From contig WJYK01000008.1 of the NCBI GenBank assembly GCA_009668225.1, positions 1-64,000 on the forward strand: a stretch of 64,000 bases of DNA. Reading direction: 5' to 3'. A model generated the notes under the pieces. It did not search any database. It was not told the origin of the DNA and saw only the letters and a program-made list of their open reading frames with translations. The DNA comes from Enterobacteriaceae bacterium RIT693. GTDB lineage: Bacteria > Pseudomonadota > Gammaproteobacteria > Enterobacterales > Enterobacteriaceae. Positions 39,353 through 50,874 of this stretch are shown here, piece by piece (positions within the stretch are counted from its first letter, which is position 1; the number at the start of each line of letters is the position of its first letter). The translations under genes and the position numbers were made by a program.

Positions 39353-40606
39353 ATGAAAGGCACGCATACTTCTCGCTGGTTGTGGATTGCAGCATTTATT
39401 CTGGTGGTAATTGCCGCCGCCTGGTTCTGGCGAAGCCATAATTCCTCCCCGGAGAACCCGCCACAGGCGAAAGCTGGCCAGACGCAAGCCCAGGGCGGCC
39501 GTCGCGGGATGCGAGGCGGTGCGCTGGCCCCGGTTCAGGCCGCAACTGCAACCAGTGAAGCCGTGCCGCATTACTTAACCGGCCTTGGTACCATCACCGC
39601 GGCCAATACCGTGACCGTGCGCAGCCGCGTTGACGGGCAGCTGCTTGCTATTCATTTCCAGGAAGGTCAGCAGGTAAAAGCCGGTGACCTACTGGCTGAA
39701 ATCGATCCTAGCCAGTTCAACGTTGCCCTGGCCCAGGCGCAGGGGCAGCTCGCGAAGGATCAGGCAACGCTTGCTAACGCCCGTCGTGACTTAACGCGCT
39801 ACCAACAGCTGGTAAAAACAAACTTAGTTTCCCGCCAGGATCTGGACACCCAGCAGTCGCTGGTTGAATCCTCGCTCGGCACGGTTAAGGCCGATGAAGC
39901 AAGCGTGGCCAGCGCCCAGCTGCAGCTAAACTGGAGCCGCGTTACCGCGCCAATTGACGGCCGCGTTGGCCTGAAGCAGGTCGATATTGGCAACCAGATT
40001 TCCACCGGCGACACCAACGGTATTGTCGTGCTGACGCAAACGCATCCGATTGACCTGGTCTTCACCCTGCCGGAAAACGACATCGCCACGGTGATTAAAG
40101 CGCAGAAGGCGGGTGAAACGCTGAGCGTTGAAGCCTGGGATCGCACCAACACCACAAAACTTAGCGCCGGCAAACTGCTTAGCCTCGATAACCAAATCGA
40201 TACCACCACCGGCACCATCAAGCTCAAAGCCCGTTTTGATAATCAGGATGATGCCCTGTTCCCGAATCAGTTTGTGAACGCCCGCATGCTGGTCGATACC
40301 CAGCAAAATGCGGTCGTGATCCCTGCTGGCGCGCTGCAAATGGGTAACGAAGGCCACTTCGTCTGGGTGTTGAACGCCGAGAATAAGGTCAGCAAACACC
40401 TGGTTACGCCAGGGATTCAGGACAGTCAGAAAGTGGTCATTACCGCCGGGGTTTCCGCTGGCGATCGCGTAGTTACCGACGGTATTGACCGCCTCACCGA
40501 AGGTGCGCAGGTTGAAGTGGTGGAGCCGCACAACGCGGCTGCCGATAATGTGAAACCTGCTGCACAAACGAAATCCGGCCACAAACGTAATGGAGCAAGC
40601 TCCTGA
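39353..40606 (+). CDS. mdtA: Multidrug efflux periplasmic adaptor MdtA
   Basis: Membrane-fusion protein of the MdtABC-TolC tripartite RND pump. It has an N-terminal signal/anchor helix ([18 protein letters not shown]), then the adaptor beta-barrel and lipoyl halves ([39 protein letters not shown]) around an alpha hairpin with coiled-coil character. The ATG at 39353 matches the family N-terminus (MKGTHTSRW) and gives 417 aa; a 15-codon upstream extension is rejected. The stop overlaps the mdtB start by one base (TGATG). Confidence 0.96.
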   Translation: MKGTHTSRWLWIAAFILVVIAAAWFWRSHNSSPENPPQAKAGQTQAQGGRRGMRGGALAPVQAATATSEAVPHYLTGLGTITAANTVTVRSRVDGQLLAIHFQEGQQVKAGDLLAEIDPSQFNVALAQAQGQLAKDQATLANARRDLTRYQQLVKTNLVSRQDLDTQQSLVESSLGTVKADEASVASAQLQLNWSRVTAPIDGRVGLKQVDIGNQISTGDTNGIVVLTQTHPIDLVFTLPENDIATVIKAQKAGETLSVEAWDRTNTTKLSAGKLLSLDNQIDTTTGTIKLKARFDNQDDALFPNQFVNARMLVDTQQNAVVIPAGALQMGNEGHFVWVLNAENKVSKHLVTPGIQDSQKVVITAGVSAGDRVVTDGIDRLTEGAQVEVVEPHNAAADNVKPAAQTKSGHKRNGASS

Positions 40607-43600
40607 TGCAGGTGTTACCTCCAGTCGCAACGGGCGGCCCTTCCCGCCTGTTTATTCTGCGCCCGGTCGCTACCACGTTATTGATGGTGGCGATTCTGCT
40701 GGCGGGGATTATTGGCTACCGCTTTCTCCCCGTTTCAGCGCTGCCGGAAGTAGACTATCCGACTATTCAGGTCGTCACTCTCTACCCGGGTGCGAGCCCG
40801 GATGTGATTACCTCGGCAATCACGGCGCCGCTCGAGCGCCAGTTTGGGCAAATGTCCGGCCTGAAGCAGATGTCATCGCAAAGCGCCGGTGGCGCGTCTG
40901 TCATCACCCTACAGTTCCAGCTCACGCTGGCGCTCGACGTTGCCGAGCAGGAAGTGCAGGCGGCAATTAACGCCGCCACAAACCTTCTGCCAACCGACCT
41001 GCCAAACCCACCTGTTTACAGCAAAGTTAACCCGGCGGATCCGCCCATCATGACGCTCGCCGTCACTTCAAGCGCCCTGCCGATGACGCAGGTTGAAGAT
41101 ATGGTGGAAACACGCGTGGCGCAGAAAATTTCCCAGGTGTCCGGCGTGGGCCTGGTCACGCTCGCGGGCGGCCAGCGTCCTGCCGTTCGCGTTAAGCTGA
41201 ACGCGCCTGCGATTGCCGCGCTTGGCCTGACCAGCGAAACCATTCGCACCGCCATTACCAGCGCCAACGTTAACTCGGCAAAAGGCAGCCTTGACGGCCC
41301 GGAACGCGCGGTCACGCTCTCCGCCAACGATCAGATGAAATCGGCCCAGGAGTACCGCGATTTAATCATCGCTTACCAGAACGGCGCGCCTATCCGCCTG
41401 GGCGATATCGCCACCGTCGAGCAAGGGGCAGAAAACAGCTGGCTTGGCGCGTGGGCGAACAAGCAGCAGGCCATCGTGATGAACGTTCAGCGCCAGCCTG
41501 GCGCGAACATCATCGACACGGCGGACAGTATCCGCCAGATGCTGCCGACGCTGACCCAAAGCCTGCCGAAGTCGGTTGAAGTGAAGCTGCTGAGCGACCG
41601 CACCACCAACATTCGCGCTTCCGTTACGGACACCCAGCATGAGCTGATGCTCGCCATCGCGCTGGTGGTAATGATCATCTATCTGTTCCTGCGTAATGTC
41701 CCGGCAACCATCATTCCTGCCGTCGCCGTGCCGCTGTCGCTGGTCGGCACGTTTGCGGTGATGGTCTTTCTCGATTTCTCCATCAACAACCTGACGCTGA
41801 TGGCGCTGACCATCGCCACCGGGTTCGTGGTGGATGACGCCATCGTGGTTATCGAGAATATCTCGCGCTACATCGAAAAAGGCGAGAAGCCGATGGCCGC
41901 GGCGCTAAAAGGCGCAGGTGAAATAGGTTTTACCATTATCTCCCTCACCTTCTCGCTGATTGCCGTGCTAATCCCGCTGCTGTTTATGGGCGATATCGTG
42001 GGGCGTCTGTTCCGCGAGTTTGCGGTCACGCTGGCGATTTCCATTTTGATCTCCGCCGTAGTTTCGCTGACGCTCACCCCGATGATGTGCGCGAGGATGC
42101 TAAGCCACGAGTCGCTGCGTAAGCAAAACCGCTTCTCACGCGCCAGCGAGAAGATGTTTGATAACATCATTGCCGCCTATGGTCGCCTGCTGAGCAAAGT
42201 GCTTAACCATCCGTGGCTGACGCTTGGCGTGGCCTTTGGCACGCTGGCATTGACCGTGGTGCTGTGGATATTTATTCCCAAAGGCTTCTTCCCGATTCAG
42301 GATAACGGCATTATTCAGGGCACCCTGCAGGCGCCGCAGTCCGTCTCCTTTGCCAGTATGGCCCAGCGCCAGCAGCAGGTGGCGGACGTGATCCTGAAGG
42401 ATCCGGCGGTGGAAAGCCTGACCTCGTTTGTCGGCGTCGACGGCACCAACCCTTCGCTGAACAGCGCCCGCCTACAAATTAACCTTAAGCCGCTGAGCGA
42501 GCGTGACGACCGAATCCCGGTGGTTATCGACCGCCTGCAGCAAAATGTCGCCGGCGTACCGGGCGTGCAGCTCTATCTGCAGCCGATTCAGGATCTGACC
42601 ATCGACACCACGGTGAGCCGCACCCAGTATCAGTTCACCTTACAGGCAACGTCCCTGGACGAGTTAAGTACCTGGGTTCCGCAGTTAGAGAACAAACTCA
42701 AAGCGCTGCCGCAGCTCTCTGACGTCAGCAGCGACTGGCAGGACCAGGGGCTGATGGCCTACGTCAACGTCGACCGCGACAGCGCCAGCCGCCTCGGCAT
42801 CACCATGTCGGCGGTGGACAGCGCGCTGTATAACGCCTTCGGCCAGCGCCTGATCTCAACCATTTACACCCAGGCAAACCAGTACCGCGTCGTGCTTGAG
42901 CATGACATCAGCACCACGCCGGGGCTGAGCGCGCTCGACAACATTCGCCTGACCAGCAGCGACGGCGGCAGCATTCCGCTCAGATCGATCGCAAAGGTGG
43001 AGCAACGGTTCGCCCCGCTGTCCATCAACCATCTTGATCAGTTCCCGTCCACCACGTTCTCCTTTAACGTGCCGGAAGGGCAGTCGCTGGGCGACGCGGT
43101 GAACGCCATTACCTCGGCGGAAAAAGCGCTGGAGATGCCGTCTGATATCACTACTCAGTTCCAGGGCAGCACCCTCGCCTTCCAGGCCGCGTTGGGCAGC
43201 ACCATCTGGCTGATTATTGCCTCGGTCGTGGCGATGTATATCGTGCTTGGCGTGCTATATGAGAGCTTTATTCATCCGGTTACGATCCTGTCGACGCTGC
43301 CCACGGCGGGCGTTGGAGCACTGCTTGCGCTGATGCTGGCGGGGGCCGAACTGGACGTTATCGCGATAATCGGCATCATTTTGCTTATCGGTATCGTGAA
43401 GAAAAACGCGATCATGATGATCGACTTCGCCCTGGCCGCCGAGCGCGAACAGGGCATGGCGCCTTACGAGGCCATCTATCAAGCCTGCCTGCTGCGCTTC
43501 CGCCCGATTCTGATGACCACGCTTGCCGCGCTGCTCGGCGCGCTGCCGCTGATGCTGTCTACCGGGGTTGGCGCAGAGCTTCGCCGCCCGCTGGGCATCG

Positions 43601-43728
43601 GCATGGTCGGCGGTCTGCTGGTAAGCCAGGTACTGACGCTGTTCACCACACCGGTGATTTATCTGCTGTTCGACCGTCTGTCGCACTACACGCGCCGTCG
43701 CTTTGGCAGACAGCATGAGGAGGCGTAA
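40606..43728 (+). CDS. mdtB: RND multidrug efflux transporter MdtB
   Basis: Inner-membrane proton-driven RND pump subunit that forms a heteromultimer with MdtC (bile salts, novobiocin and others in E. coli). At 1040 aa it has the E. coli length. Visible parts are TM1 ([20 protein letters not shown]), the two porter loops, the proton-relay DD pair in [20 protein letters not shown] (TM4), and the TM10 Lys region [19 protein letters not shown]. It is directly followed by mdtC with no gap (TAA then GTG). Confidence 0.97.
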   Translation: MQVLPPVATGGPSRLFILRPVATTLLMVAILLAGIIGYRFLPVSALPEVDYPTIQVVTLYPGASPDVITSAITAPLERQFGQMSGLKQMSSQSAGGASVITLQFQLTLALDVAEQEVQAAINAATNLLPTDLPNPPVYSKVNPADPPIMTLAVTSSALPMTQVEDMVETRVAQKISQVSGVGLVTLAGGQRPAVRVKLNAPAIAALGLTSETIRTAITSANVNSAKGSLDGPERAVTLSANDQMKSAQEYRDLIIAYQNGAPIRLGDIATVEQGAENSWLGAWANKQQAIVMNVQRQPGANIIDTADSIRQMLPTLTQSLPKSVEVKLLSDRTTNIRASVTDTQHELMLAIALVVMIIYLFLRNVPATIIPAVAVPLSLVGTFAVMVFLDFSINNLTLMALTIATGFVVDDAIVVIENISRYIEKGEKPMAAALKGAGEIGFTIISLTFSLIAVLIPLLFMGDIVGRLFREFAVTLAISILISAVVSLTLTPMMCARMLSHESLRKQNRFSRASEKMFDNIIAAYGRLLSKVLNHPWLTLGVAFGTLALTVVLWIFIPKGFFPIQDNGIIQGTLQAPQSVSFASMAQRQQQVADVILKDPAVESLTSFVGVDGTNPSLNSARLQINLKPLSERDDRIPVVIDRLQQNVAGVPGVQLYLQPIQDLTIDTTVSRTQYQFTLQATSLDELSTWVPQLENKLKALPQLSDVSSDWQDQGLMAYVNVDRDSASRLGITMSAVDSALYNAFGQRLISTIYTQANQYRVVLEHDISTTPGLSALDNIRLTSSDGGSIPLRSIAKVEQRFAPLSINHLDQFPSTTFSFNVPEGQSLGDAVNAITSAEKALEMPSDITTQFQGSTLAFQAALGSTIWLIIASVVAMYIVLGVLYESFIHPVTILSTLPTAGVGALLALMLAGAELDVIAIIGIILLIGIVKKNAIMMIDFALAAEREQGMAPYEAIYQACLLRFRPILMTTLAALLGALPLMLSTGVGAELRRPLGIGMVGGLLVSQVLTLFTTPVIYLLFDRLSHYTRRRFGRQHEEA

Positions 43729-46700
43729 GTGAAGTTCTTTGCCCTCTTCATTTACCGCCCGGTGGCGACGATTTTATTGACCGTCGCCATTACGCTGTGC
43801 GGCGTGCTGGGCTTTCGCCTGCTGCCGGTTGCGCCGCTGCCGCAGGTAGACTTCCCGGTCATTATGGTCAGCGCCTCGCTGCCGGGCGCTTCGCCGGAAA
43901 CCATGGCGTCGTCCGTGGCTACGCCGCTGGAGCGCTCGCTGAGCCGCATTGCCGGGGTCAACGAAATGACCTCGTCCAGCTCGCTGGGCAGCACGCGCAT
44001 TATTCTGGAGTTTAATTTTGACCGCGACATCAACGGGGCCGCGCGCGACGTACAGGCGGCAATAAATGCCGCCCAAAGCCTGCTGCCAAGCGGTATGCCT
44101 GGACGGCCAACCTACCGCAAAGCCAACCCGTCCGATGCGCCAATCATGATCCTGACGCTCACCTCCGACACGCTGTCGCAGGGTGAGCTGTACGATTTCG
44201 CCTCTACCCAGCTGGCGCAAACCGTGTCGCAGATTGACGGCGTGGGCGACGTTGACGTCGGCGGGAGTTCGCTCCCGGCGGTACGCGTTGACCTCAATCC
44301 GCAGGCGCTGTTTAACCAGGGCGTGTCGCTTGACGCCGTCCGCACCGCCATCAGCAACGCCAACGTTCGCCGCCCTCAGGGCGCGGTAGAAGACGACACG
44401 CGTCGCTGGCAAATTCAGACCAACGATGAGCTGAAAAAAGCGGCGGAATACATGCCGCTTATCGTGCATTACAACAACGGCTCGGCGGTGCGGCTGAAGG
44501 ATGTCGCTAACGTCACCGACAGCGTGCAGGACGTGCGTAACGCCGGGATGACCAACGCTAAACCGGCCATTTTGCTGATGATCCGCAAATCGCAGGAAGC
44601 GAACATCATCGAAACCGTGGATCGCATTCGCGCCAAAATTCCTGAATTAAGAGAGACCATTCCGGCCTCCATTGACCTCCAGGTGGCTCAGGACCGTTCA
44701 CCGACCATTCGCGCCTCGCTGGAAGAAGTTGAGCAGTCGCTGGTAATCTCCGTTTCACTGGTTATCCTGGTGGTCTTCCTGTTCCTCCGTTCAGGACGAG
44801 CCACCTTTATTCCCGCAGTGGCGGTGCCGGTTTCGCTGATCGGCACCTTTGCCGCCATGTACCTGTGCGGCTTCAGCCTGAATAACCTGTCGCTGATGGC
44901 GCTGACCATTGCCACCGGCTTCGTCGTCGATGACGCCATCGTGGTGCTGGAGAACATTTCACGCCACCTTGAAGCGGGCATAAAACCAATGCAGGCGGCG
45001 CTGCAGGGCGTGCGCGAGGTCGGCTTTACCGTGCTGTCCATGAGCCTGTCGCTGGTCGCGGTCTTCCTGCCGCTGCTGCTGATGGGCGGGCTGCCGGGGC
45101 GCTTATTCCGCGAATTTGCGGTCACGCTTTCGGTGGCTATCGGCATTTCGCTGGTGGTGTCGCTCACGCTAACCCCGATGATGTGCGGCTGGCTGCTGAA
45201 AAACCGGCCACCGGAAAAAAGAAACAAAAACCGGGGATTTGGCCGCCTTTTGATTGCCATGCAGGGCGGCTACGCGCGCTCGCTGAAATGGGTGCTAAAC
45301 CATACGCGGCTGGTGGGCGTGGTGCTGTTAGGCACGATTGCGCTGAGCATTTGGCTCTATATCGCCATTCCAAAAACCTTCTTCCCGGAGCAGGATACCG
45401 GCAGGCTGATGGGCAATATTCAGGCCGATCAGAGCATCTCTTTCCAGGCGATGCGCGGCAAGCTGCAAGACTTTATGAAAATCATTCGTGAAGATCCGGC
45501 GGTAGACAACGTTACCGGCTTTACCGGCGGCTCCAGGGTTAACAGCGGCATGATGTTTATCTCCCTCAAACCGCTGAGTGAACGCAGCGAAACCGCCCAG
45601 CAGGTTATAGGTAGGCTGCGTGGCAAGCTGGCGAAAGAGCCAGGGGCCAACCTCTACCTGATGGCGGTGCAGGATATTCGCGTCGGCGGTCGTCAGGCCA
45701 ACGCCAGCTATCAGTACACTTTACTTTCGGATGATTTAAGCGCCCTGCGCGAGTGGGAGCCAAAAATCCGTAAAGCGCTGGCGGCGCTGCCCGAGCTGGC
45801 GGACGTTAACTCCGACCAGCAGGACAATGGCTCGGAAATGGACCTGATTTACGACCGCGAAACCATGGCCCGGCTGGGGATCAGCGTCTCGGATGCCAAT
45901 AACCTGCTCAACAACGCCTTTGGTCAGCGCCAGATTTCCACCATCTACCAGCCGCTAAACCAGTACAAAGTGGTGATGGAGGTGGATCCGCGCTACACCC
46001 AGGACATCAGTGCGCTTAACCAGATGTTCGTGATTAACGGCGAAGGCAAATCCATTCCCCTGTCCTACTTTGCCAAATGGCAGCCGGCAAACGCGCCGCT
46101 GTCGGTCAACCATCAGGGGCTGTCCGCCGCGTCGACCATCTCGTTCAACCTGCCGGACGGGGTTTCGCTTTCCGAAGCCAGTGACGCCATCGACAGGACG
46201 ATGACGTCGCTGGGCGTGCCGTCCACCGTACGCGGCAGCTACGCCGGGACGGCACAGGTGTTCCAGCAGACCATGAACTCGCAGGTGATCCTGATCCTGG
46301 CGGCGATTGCCACGGTGTATATCGTGCTCGGCATGCTGTATGAAAGCTACGTTCATCCGCTGACCATCCTCTCGACGCTGCCTTCCGCAGGCGTTGGGGC
46401 ACTGCTGGCGCTGGAACTTTTCAGCGCCCCCTTCAGCCTGATTGCGCTAATCGGTATCATGCTGCTGATTGGCATCGTGAAGAAAAACGCCATCATGATG
46501 GTGGACTTCGCGATAGAGGCGCAGCGTAAGGGCGAATTAACGCCGGAAGAGGCTATTTTCCAGGCCTGCCTGCTGCGCTTCCGCCCGATTATGATGACCA
46601 CGCTGGCCGCGCTGTTTGGGGCGTTACCGCTGGTGCTGACCAGCGGCGACGGCGCAGAGTTGCGCCAGCCGTTGGGGATAACCATCGTCGGTGGACTGGT

Positions 46701-46812
46701 GGTGAGCCAGCTGCTGACGCTCTACACCACGCCGGTGGTTTACCTGTTCTTCGATCGACTGAGATTGCGCTTTAGCCGCAAGCCCCGTGAAAGTAAGGCT
46801 CTGTCCGTATGA
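43729..46812 (+). CDS. mdtC: RND multidrug efflux transporter MdtC
   Basis: Partner of MdtB in the MdtB2C pump, 1027 aa. It starts with GTG at 43729, directly abutting the mdtB stop; GAGGAGG lies 7 nt upstream inside mdtB. It has the RND architecture: [20 protein letters not shown] in TM1, the DD proton relay in [20 protein letters not shown], and [19 protein letters not shown] in TM10. It overlaps mdtD by 4 bp (ATGA). Confidence 0.97.
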   Translation: MKFFALFIYRPVATILLTVAITLCGVLGFRLLPVAPLPQVDFPVIMVSASLPGASPETMASSVATPLERSLSRIAGVNEMTSSSSLGSTRIILEFNFDRDINGAARDVQAAINAAQSLLPSGMPGRPTYRKANPSDAPIMILTLTSDTLSQGELYDFASTQLAQTVSQIDGVGDVDVGGSSLPAVRVDLNPQALFNQGVSLDAVRTAISNANVRRPQGAVEDDTRRWQIQTNDELKKAAEYMPLIVHYNNGSAVRLKDVANVTDSVQDVRNAGMTNAKPAILLMIRKSQEANIIETVDRIRAKIPELRETIPASIDLQVAQDRSPTIRASLEEVEQSLVISVSLVILVVFLFLRSGRATFIPAVAVPVSLIGTFAAMYLCGFSLNNLSLMALTIATGFVVDDAIVVLENISRHLEAGIKPMQAALQGVREVGFTVLSMSLSLVAVFLPLLLMGGLPGRLFREFAVTLSVAIGISLVVSLTLTPMMCGWLLKNRPPEKRNKNRGFGRLLIAMQGGYARSLKWVLNHTRLVGVVLLGTIALSIWLYIAIPKTFFPEQDTGRLMGNIQADQSISFQAMRGKLQDFMKIIREDPAVDNVTGFTGGSRVNSGMMFISLKPLSERSETAQQVIGRLRGKLAKEPGANLYLMAVQDIRVGGRQANASYQYTLLSDDLSALREWEPKIRKALAALPELADVNSDQQDNGSEMDLIYDRETMARLGISVSDANNLLNNAFGQRQISTIYQPLNQYKVVMEVDPRYTQDISALNQMFVINGEGKSIPLSYFAKWQPANAPLSVNHQGLSAASTISFNLPDGVSLSEASDAIDRTMTSLGVPSTVRGSYAGTAQVFQQTMNSQVILILAAIATVYIVLGMLYESYVHPLTILSTLPSAGVGALLALELFSAPFSLIALIGIMLLIGIVKKNAIMMVDFAIEAQRKGELTPEEAIFQACLLRFRPIMMTTLAALFGALPLVLTSGDGAELRQPLGITIVGGLVVSQLLTLYTTPVVYLFFDRLRLRFSRKPRESKALSV

Positions 46813-48224
46813 CTGATTTGCCCACCGCCGTCCGCTGGCAGTTATGGATTGTCGCTTTTGGCTTCTTTATGCAGGCGCTGGACACCACGATTGTTAACAC
46901 CGCCCTCCCCTCGATGGCGCATAGCCTGGGCGTAAGCCCGCTGCATATGCACTCGGTGGTGGTGGCCTACGTTTTAACGGTCGCGGTGATGCTTCCGGCG
47001 AGCGGCTGGCTGGCGGACAGGGTGGGCGTGCGCAATATCTTCTTCACCGCGATTATTCTTTTCACCCTGGGCTCCCTGTTTTGCTCTAACGCCTCCACGC
47101 TTAACGAGCTGGTGCTGGCACGTGTGGTTCAGGGGGTTGGCGGCGCAATGATGGTGCCGGTGGGGCGGTTGACGGTGATGAAAATCGTGCCTCGCGCGCA
47201 GTACATGGCGGCGATGACCTTCGTGACAATTCCGGGCCAGGTTGGCCCGCCACTCGGCCCCGCGCTCGGCGGCGTGCTGGTGGAGTACGCCTCATGGCAC
47301 TGGATTTTCCTGATCAATATTCCAGTCGGCATCGTCGGGGCGATTGCCACCCTGTGGCTGATGCCGAACTACACCATGCAAACCCGCCGCTTTGATATTT
47401 CCGGCTTCCTGATGCTGGCGTTCGGCATGGCGGCGCTGACGATTGCCCTCGACGGTCAAAAGGGTCTGGGCATTTCCAGCGAAATGCTCGGGCTGCTGAT
47501 CCTCGGCGGCGTTATCGCCATCCTGCTTTACCTGTGGCATGCGCGAGGCAACGAAAACGCGCTGTTCAATCTCAATCTGTTTAACACCAAAACGTTTTCA
47601 CTCGGCCTGCTGGGCAGCCTGTGTGGGCGAATCGGCAGCGGCATGCTGCCCTTTATGACGCCGGTGTTTTTGCAGATAGGGCTGGGTTTCTCGCCGTTCC
47701 ACGCCGGGCTGATGATGGTCCCGATGGTGCTCGGCAGCATGGGCATGAAGCGTATTGTCGTGCAGGTGGTTAACCGCTTCGGCTACCGCAACGTACTGGT
47801 CACCGCCACGCTCGGCCTGGCGCTGATCACGCTGATGTTTATGGCCACCGCCCTGATGGGCTGGTTCTGGCTACTGCCGGTGGTGCTGTTTGTGCAGGGC
47901 ATGGTCAACTCTATGCGCTTCTCTTCCATGAATACCCTGACGCTAAAAGATCTGCCGGATGACCTCGCCAGCGGCGGCAACAGCATGTTGTCGATGGTCA
48001 TGCAGCTTTCAATGAGTATCGGCGTCACCGTAGCCGGGCTGCTGCTGGGCATGTTCGGCCACCAACAGCTTCCGGTGGGCGGCGAACAGGCCCACGGCAT
48101 CTTTATGTATACCTATTTCTGCATGGCGCTGGTGATTGCGCTCCCGGCGCTGCTGTTTGCCCGCGTCCCTAATGAACGTTCGGAAAATGCGGTGATTAGC
48201 CGTCGCAAAAGGAGCGAAACATGA
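46809..48224 (+). CDS. mdtD: MFS transporter MdtD (DHA2 type)
   Basis: A major-facilitator protein of 471 aa with about 14 hydrophobic helices. Motif A-like [20 protein letters not shown] follows TM2, motif C-like [20 protein letters not shown] is in TM5, and [13 protein letters not shown] in TM1 is typical of the DHA2/EmrB group. In E. coli it is not required for MdtABC drug resistance, and a role in citrate/iron export has been suggested. It is coupled to mdtC and baeS by 4-bp overlaps. Confidence 0.94.
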   Translation: MTDLPTAVRWQLWIVAFGFFMQALDTTIVNTALPSMAHSLGVSPLHMHSVVVAYVLTVAVMLPASGWLADRVGVRNIFFTAIILFTLGSLFCSNASTLNELVLARVVQGVGGAMMVPVGRLTVMKIVPRAQYMAAMTFVTIPGQVGPPLGPALGGVLVEYASWHWIFLINIPVGIVGAIATLWLMPNYTMQTRRFDISGFLMLAFGMAALTIALDGQKGLGISSEMLGLLILGGVIAILLYLWHARGNENALFNLNLFNTKTFSLGLLGSLCGRIGSGMLPFMTPVFLQIGLGFSPFHAGLMMVPMVLGSMGMKRIVVQVVNRFGYRNVLVTATLGLALITLMFMATALMGWFWLLPVVLFVQGMVNSMRFSSMNTLTLKDLPDDLASGGNSMLSMVMQLSMSIGVTVAGLLLGMFGHQQLPVGGEQAHGIFMYTYFCMALVIALPALLFARVPNERSENAVISRRKRSET

Positions 48225-49615
48225 AACTCTGGCGCTCCGGTATTACCGGTAAGTTATTTTTAGCGATTTTCTCTACCTGCCTGCTGGTGCTGGCCATCAT
48301 GCACTGGGGCGTGAGGTTAAGCTTTGAACGCGGCTTCATCGACTACATCAAGCGCGGTAATACCCAGCGTATTGAGATGCTGAGTGATGCCCTGGGCGAA
48401 CAGTATGCGCTGCATGGAAACTGGCGCTTCCTGCGGCACAACGATAGGTTTGTATTTCAGATTTTACGTTCGTTTGAGCGCGACGGTGATGAAGCACACG
48501 GCATGCCCCCCCAGGGTTGGCGCACCAAGTTTTGGGTGGTCGATCAAAACTCTCAGGTACTGGTTGGCCCACGAGAGAAACTCCCCCACGACGGGATGCG
48601 CAAAGCGATTAACGTCAACGGCCAGGACGTTGGCTGGGTGATAGCCTCCCCCGTTGAGAGACTTACGCGCAACACCGATATTAACTTCGATCGCCAGCAG
48701 CGGCGCACCAGCTGGATAATCGTCGCGCTCTCCAGCCTGCTCGCGGCGGCGGCCACATTCTTGCTCGCCCGTGGCCTGCTGGCACCGGTAAAACGCCTGG
48801 TTGAGGGGACACACAAGCTTGCCGCGGGCGATTTCACCACCCGGGTTGCGGTCGGTAGCCAGGACGAACTGGGGCGACTTGCCCAGGACTTTAATCAGCT
48901 CGCCAGTACGCTGGAAAAAAACCATAAAATGCGCCGGGCTTACATGGCGGATATCTCCCACGAGCTGCGAACGCCGCTGGCGGTTCTGCGCGGTGAGCTG
49001 GAAGCGATTCAGGACGGCGTACGTCAATTTACCCCTGATTCCGTGACCTCGTTGCAAATGGAGGTCGCTACCCTGACCAAGCTGGTCGACGACCTGCACC
49101 AGCTTTCCATGTCGGACGAAGGCGCGCTTGCCTACCAGAAAAAATCGCTGGATATTATTACCCTGCTTGAGGTCGTTGCCGGAGCCTTCCGCTCTCGCTT
49201 TGATTCACGCGGCCTGACAATACGCCTCGCGCTGCCGGACACCGCCATGATTTTTGGTGACGGAGATCGCCTGATGCAGCTATTCAACAACCTGCTGGAA
49301 AACAGCCTTCGCTACACCGACAGCGGCGGTCAGCTGGTAATCGGCGGTAAAATCGTAAACCAGCAGTTTGTGATGAGCTTTGACGACAGCGGGCCCGGCG
49401 TCTCGGACGAGCAGCTCAGCCAGCTGTTTGACCGCTTCTACCGTGCAGAAGGCTCCCGTAACCGCGCCAGCGGTGGCTCCGGGCTTGGCCTGTCTATCTG
49501 CCAGAATATCGTGACCGCTCACGGCGGAACGCTAACCGCAGATCATTCGCGTTTTGGCGGGGTTAGCATTACAGTTGAACTGCCTCTGGAAACAGAAACA
49601 TCGAGGACACTATGA
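48221..49615 (+). CDS. baeS: Envelope-stress sensor histidine kinase BaeS
   Basis: Two-component sensor, 464 aa. TM1 lies near residues 9-30, the periplasmic sensor at about 31-165, TM2 near 167-187, then a HAMP domain ([20 protein letters not shown]). The dimerisation H-box [14 protein letters not shown] has the phospho-acceptor H247. The ATPase region has the N-box [16 protein letters not shown], the G1 box DDSGPGVSD, the F-box [11 protein letters not shown] and the G2 box [11 protein letters not shown]. It acts on BaeR, encoded immediately after with a 4-bp overlap. Confidence 0.97.
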   Translation: MKLWRSGITGKLFLAIFSTCLLVLAIMHWGVRLSFERGFIDYIKRGNTQRIEMLSDALGEQYALHGNWRFLRHNDRFVFQILRSFERDGDEAHGMPPQGWRTKFWVVDQNSQVLVGPREKLPHDGMRKAINVNGQDVGWVIASPVERLTRNTDINFDRQQRRTSWIIVALSSLLAAAATFLLARGLLAPVKRLVEGTHKLAAGDFTTRVAVGSQDELGRLAQDFNQLASTLEKNHKMRRAYMADISHELRTPLAVLRGELEAIQDGVRQFTPDSVTSLQMEVATLTKLVDDLHQLSMSDEGALAYQKKSLDIITLLEVVAGAFRSRFDSRGLTIRLALPDTAMIFGDGDRLMQLFNNLLENSLRYTDSGGQLVIGGKIVNQQFVMSFDDSGPGVSDEQLSQLFDRFYRAEGSRNRASGGSGLGLSICQNIVTAHGGTLTADHSRFGGVSITVELPLETETSRTL

Positions 49616-50334
49616 CCGAGCTACCGATTGACGAAAACACGCCGCGCATCCTGATCGTGGAAGATGAACCCAAGCTTGGGCAATTGCTCATCGACTACCT
49701 CCGCGCGGCCAGCTATGCTCCAGTCCTGCTGACCCACGGCAATGAGGTGCTACCGTTTGTTCGCCAGACACCGCCGGAGCTTATTCTGCTGGACCTGATG
49801 CTCCCCGGTACCGACGGGCTGACGCTGTGTAAAGAAATCCGCCGCTTCTCCGAAGTGCCGATTGTAATGGTCACGGCAAAGATAGAGGAGATAGACCGTC
49901 TGCTGGGGCTGGAAATTGGCGCAGATGACTACATTTGTAAACCTTACAGCCCGCGTGAAGTGGTGGCCCGCGTCAAAACCATTTTGCGCCGCTGTAAGCG
50001 CCAGGTCGCTATCTCCTCAGGCTCAGAAGAGAGCGCGCTGGTCATTGATGAAGGCCGCTTCCAGGCCATCTGGCGCGATAAGCTGCTGGATCTTACTCCC
50101 GCGGAGTTTCGCCTGCTCAAAACCCTTTCTCACGAACCGGGAAAAGTGTTTTCTCGCGAAATGCTGCTGAACCACCTGTATGACGATTACCGCGTTGTCA
50201 CCGACCGCACCATCGACAGCCACATTAAAAACCTGCGCCGCAAGCTTGAGGCACTGGATGCCGATCAGTCGTTTATTCGTGCCGTTTACGGGGTGGGTTA
50301 CCGCTGGGAAGCCGATGCTGGCCGGGTGATTTAA
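49612..50334 (+). CDS. baeR: Response regulator BaeR (OmpR family)
   Basis: A 240-aa DNA-binding response regulator. The receiver domain (about 12-125) has the acidic pair ED (residues 17-18), the phospho-acceptor D61 in [11 protein letters not shown], the switch Thr in VMVTAK and the Lys in [11 protein letters not shown]. The winged-helix trans_reg_C domain follows ([26 protein letters not shown]). It controls mdtABCD, acrD and spy in E. coli. No terminator was recognised between it and the next small gene. Confidence 0.97.
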   Translation: MTELPIDENTPRILIVEDEPKLGQLLIDYLRAASYAPVLLTHGNEVLPFVRQTPPELILLDLMLPGTDGLTLCKEIRRFSEVPIVMVTAKIEEIDRLLGLEIGADDYICKPYSPREVVARVKTILRRCKRQVAISSGSEESALVIDEGRFQAIWRDKLLDLTPAEFRLLKTLSHEPGKVFSREMLLNHLYDDYRVVTDRTIDSHIKNLRRKLEALDADQSFIRAVYGVGYRWEADAGRVI

Positions 50335-50415
50335 AATCTGTACCACGAGAGAGTGCTTTTTTCATTTAATCAGCTATCTTTCCGTCAGTTATTGGTATCA
50401 GTTTAAGGAGAAGCT

Positions 50416-50703
50416 GTGTTCACATTTATTTTCTGGTTGGCCGTAGTAGTGACACTCGGCGTACTTTATATCTGCTTTGTCCCTACGGGGAAATCTCCCA
50501 TTACCGGGCTGTGGTCAACCCTGCCGAACAGGCAGGAATACATGCGAGCCCACCCGGCTGAGGTCACCCCCAACGGGAGACCTCAGTGTTTCCACTGCCA
50601 TTCGCCAGAAACGCTGGACGTTGGGCTGGCCAGATTTACTGATTTCCGCCGCACCATTATTTGCAGCAAATGCAAGCGCCAGCTCTGGCGAGAGCAAGAT
50701 TAA
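50416..50703 (+). CDS. Small membrane protein with a paired-CxxC (zinc-ribbon-like) tail, unrecognised
   Basis: A 95-aa product that I do not recognise. It starts at a GTG (50416) with an excellent AAGGAG 6 nt upstream. The N-terminus is a single hydrophobic helix (FTFIFWLAVVVTLGVLYICF, residues 2-21), followed by a short linker with LWSTLPNRQEYMRAHP. The soluble tail has CFHC (about 58-61) and CSKC (about 83-86), 21 residues apart, which could coordinate one metal ion. A membrane-anchored zinc-ribbon is the best description. It lies 81 bp after baeR, where E. coli K-12 has an unrelated gene (yegP). No function is assigned. Confidence 0.75.
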   Translation: MFTFIFWLAVVVTLGVLYICFVPTGKSPITGLWSTLPNRQEYMRAHPAEVTPNGRPQCFHCHSPETLDVGLARFTDFRRTIICSKCKRQLWREQD

Positions 50704-50874
50704 ACTTCACCGGCACGCAAAAGGCCGCTTGCCGCTCTCGCCTGAATCCGCAAGAAGGTTTACTCCCCTGCCCCGCAGCGCTACAATTCCCGCCCTTAAA
50801 TTGTGGTATTCCACTCGACTTTAACCGTTTCACCAGGTGGAGCGGTTCTGACCTGATATCAGACCGAGAATTTC

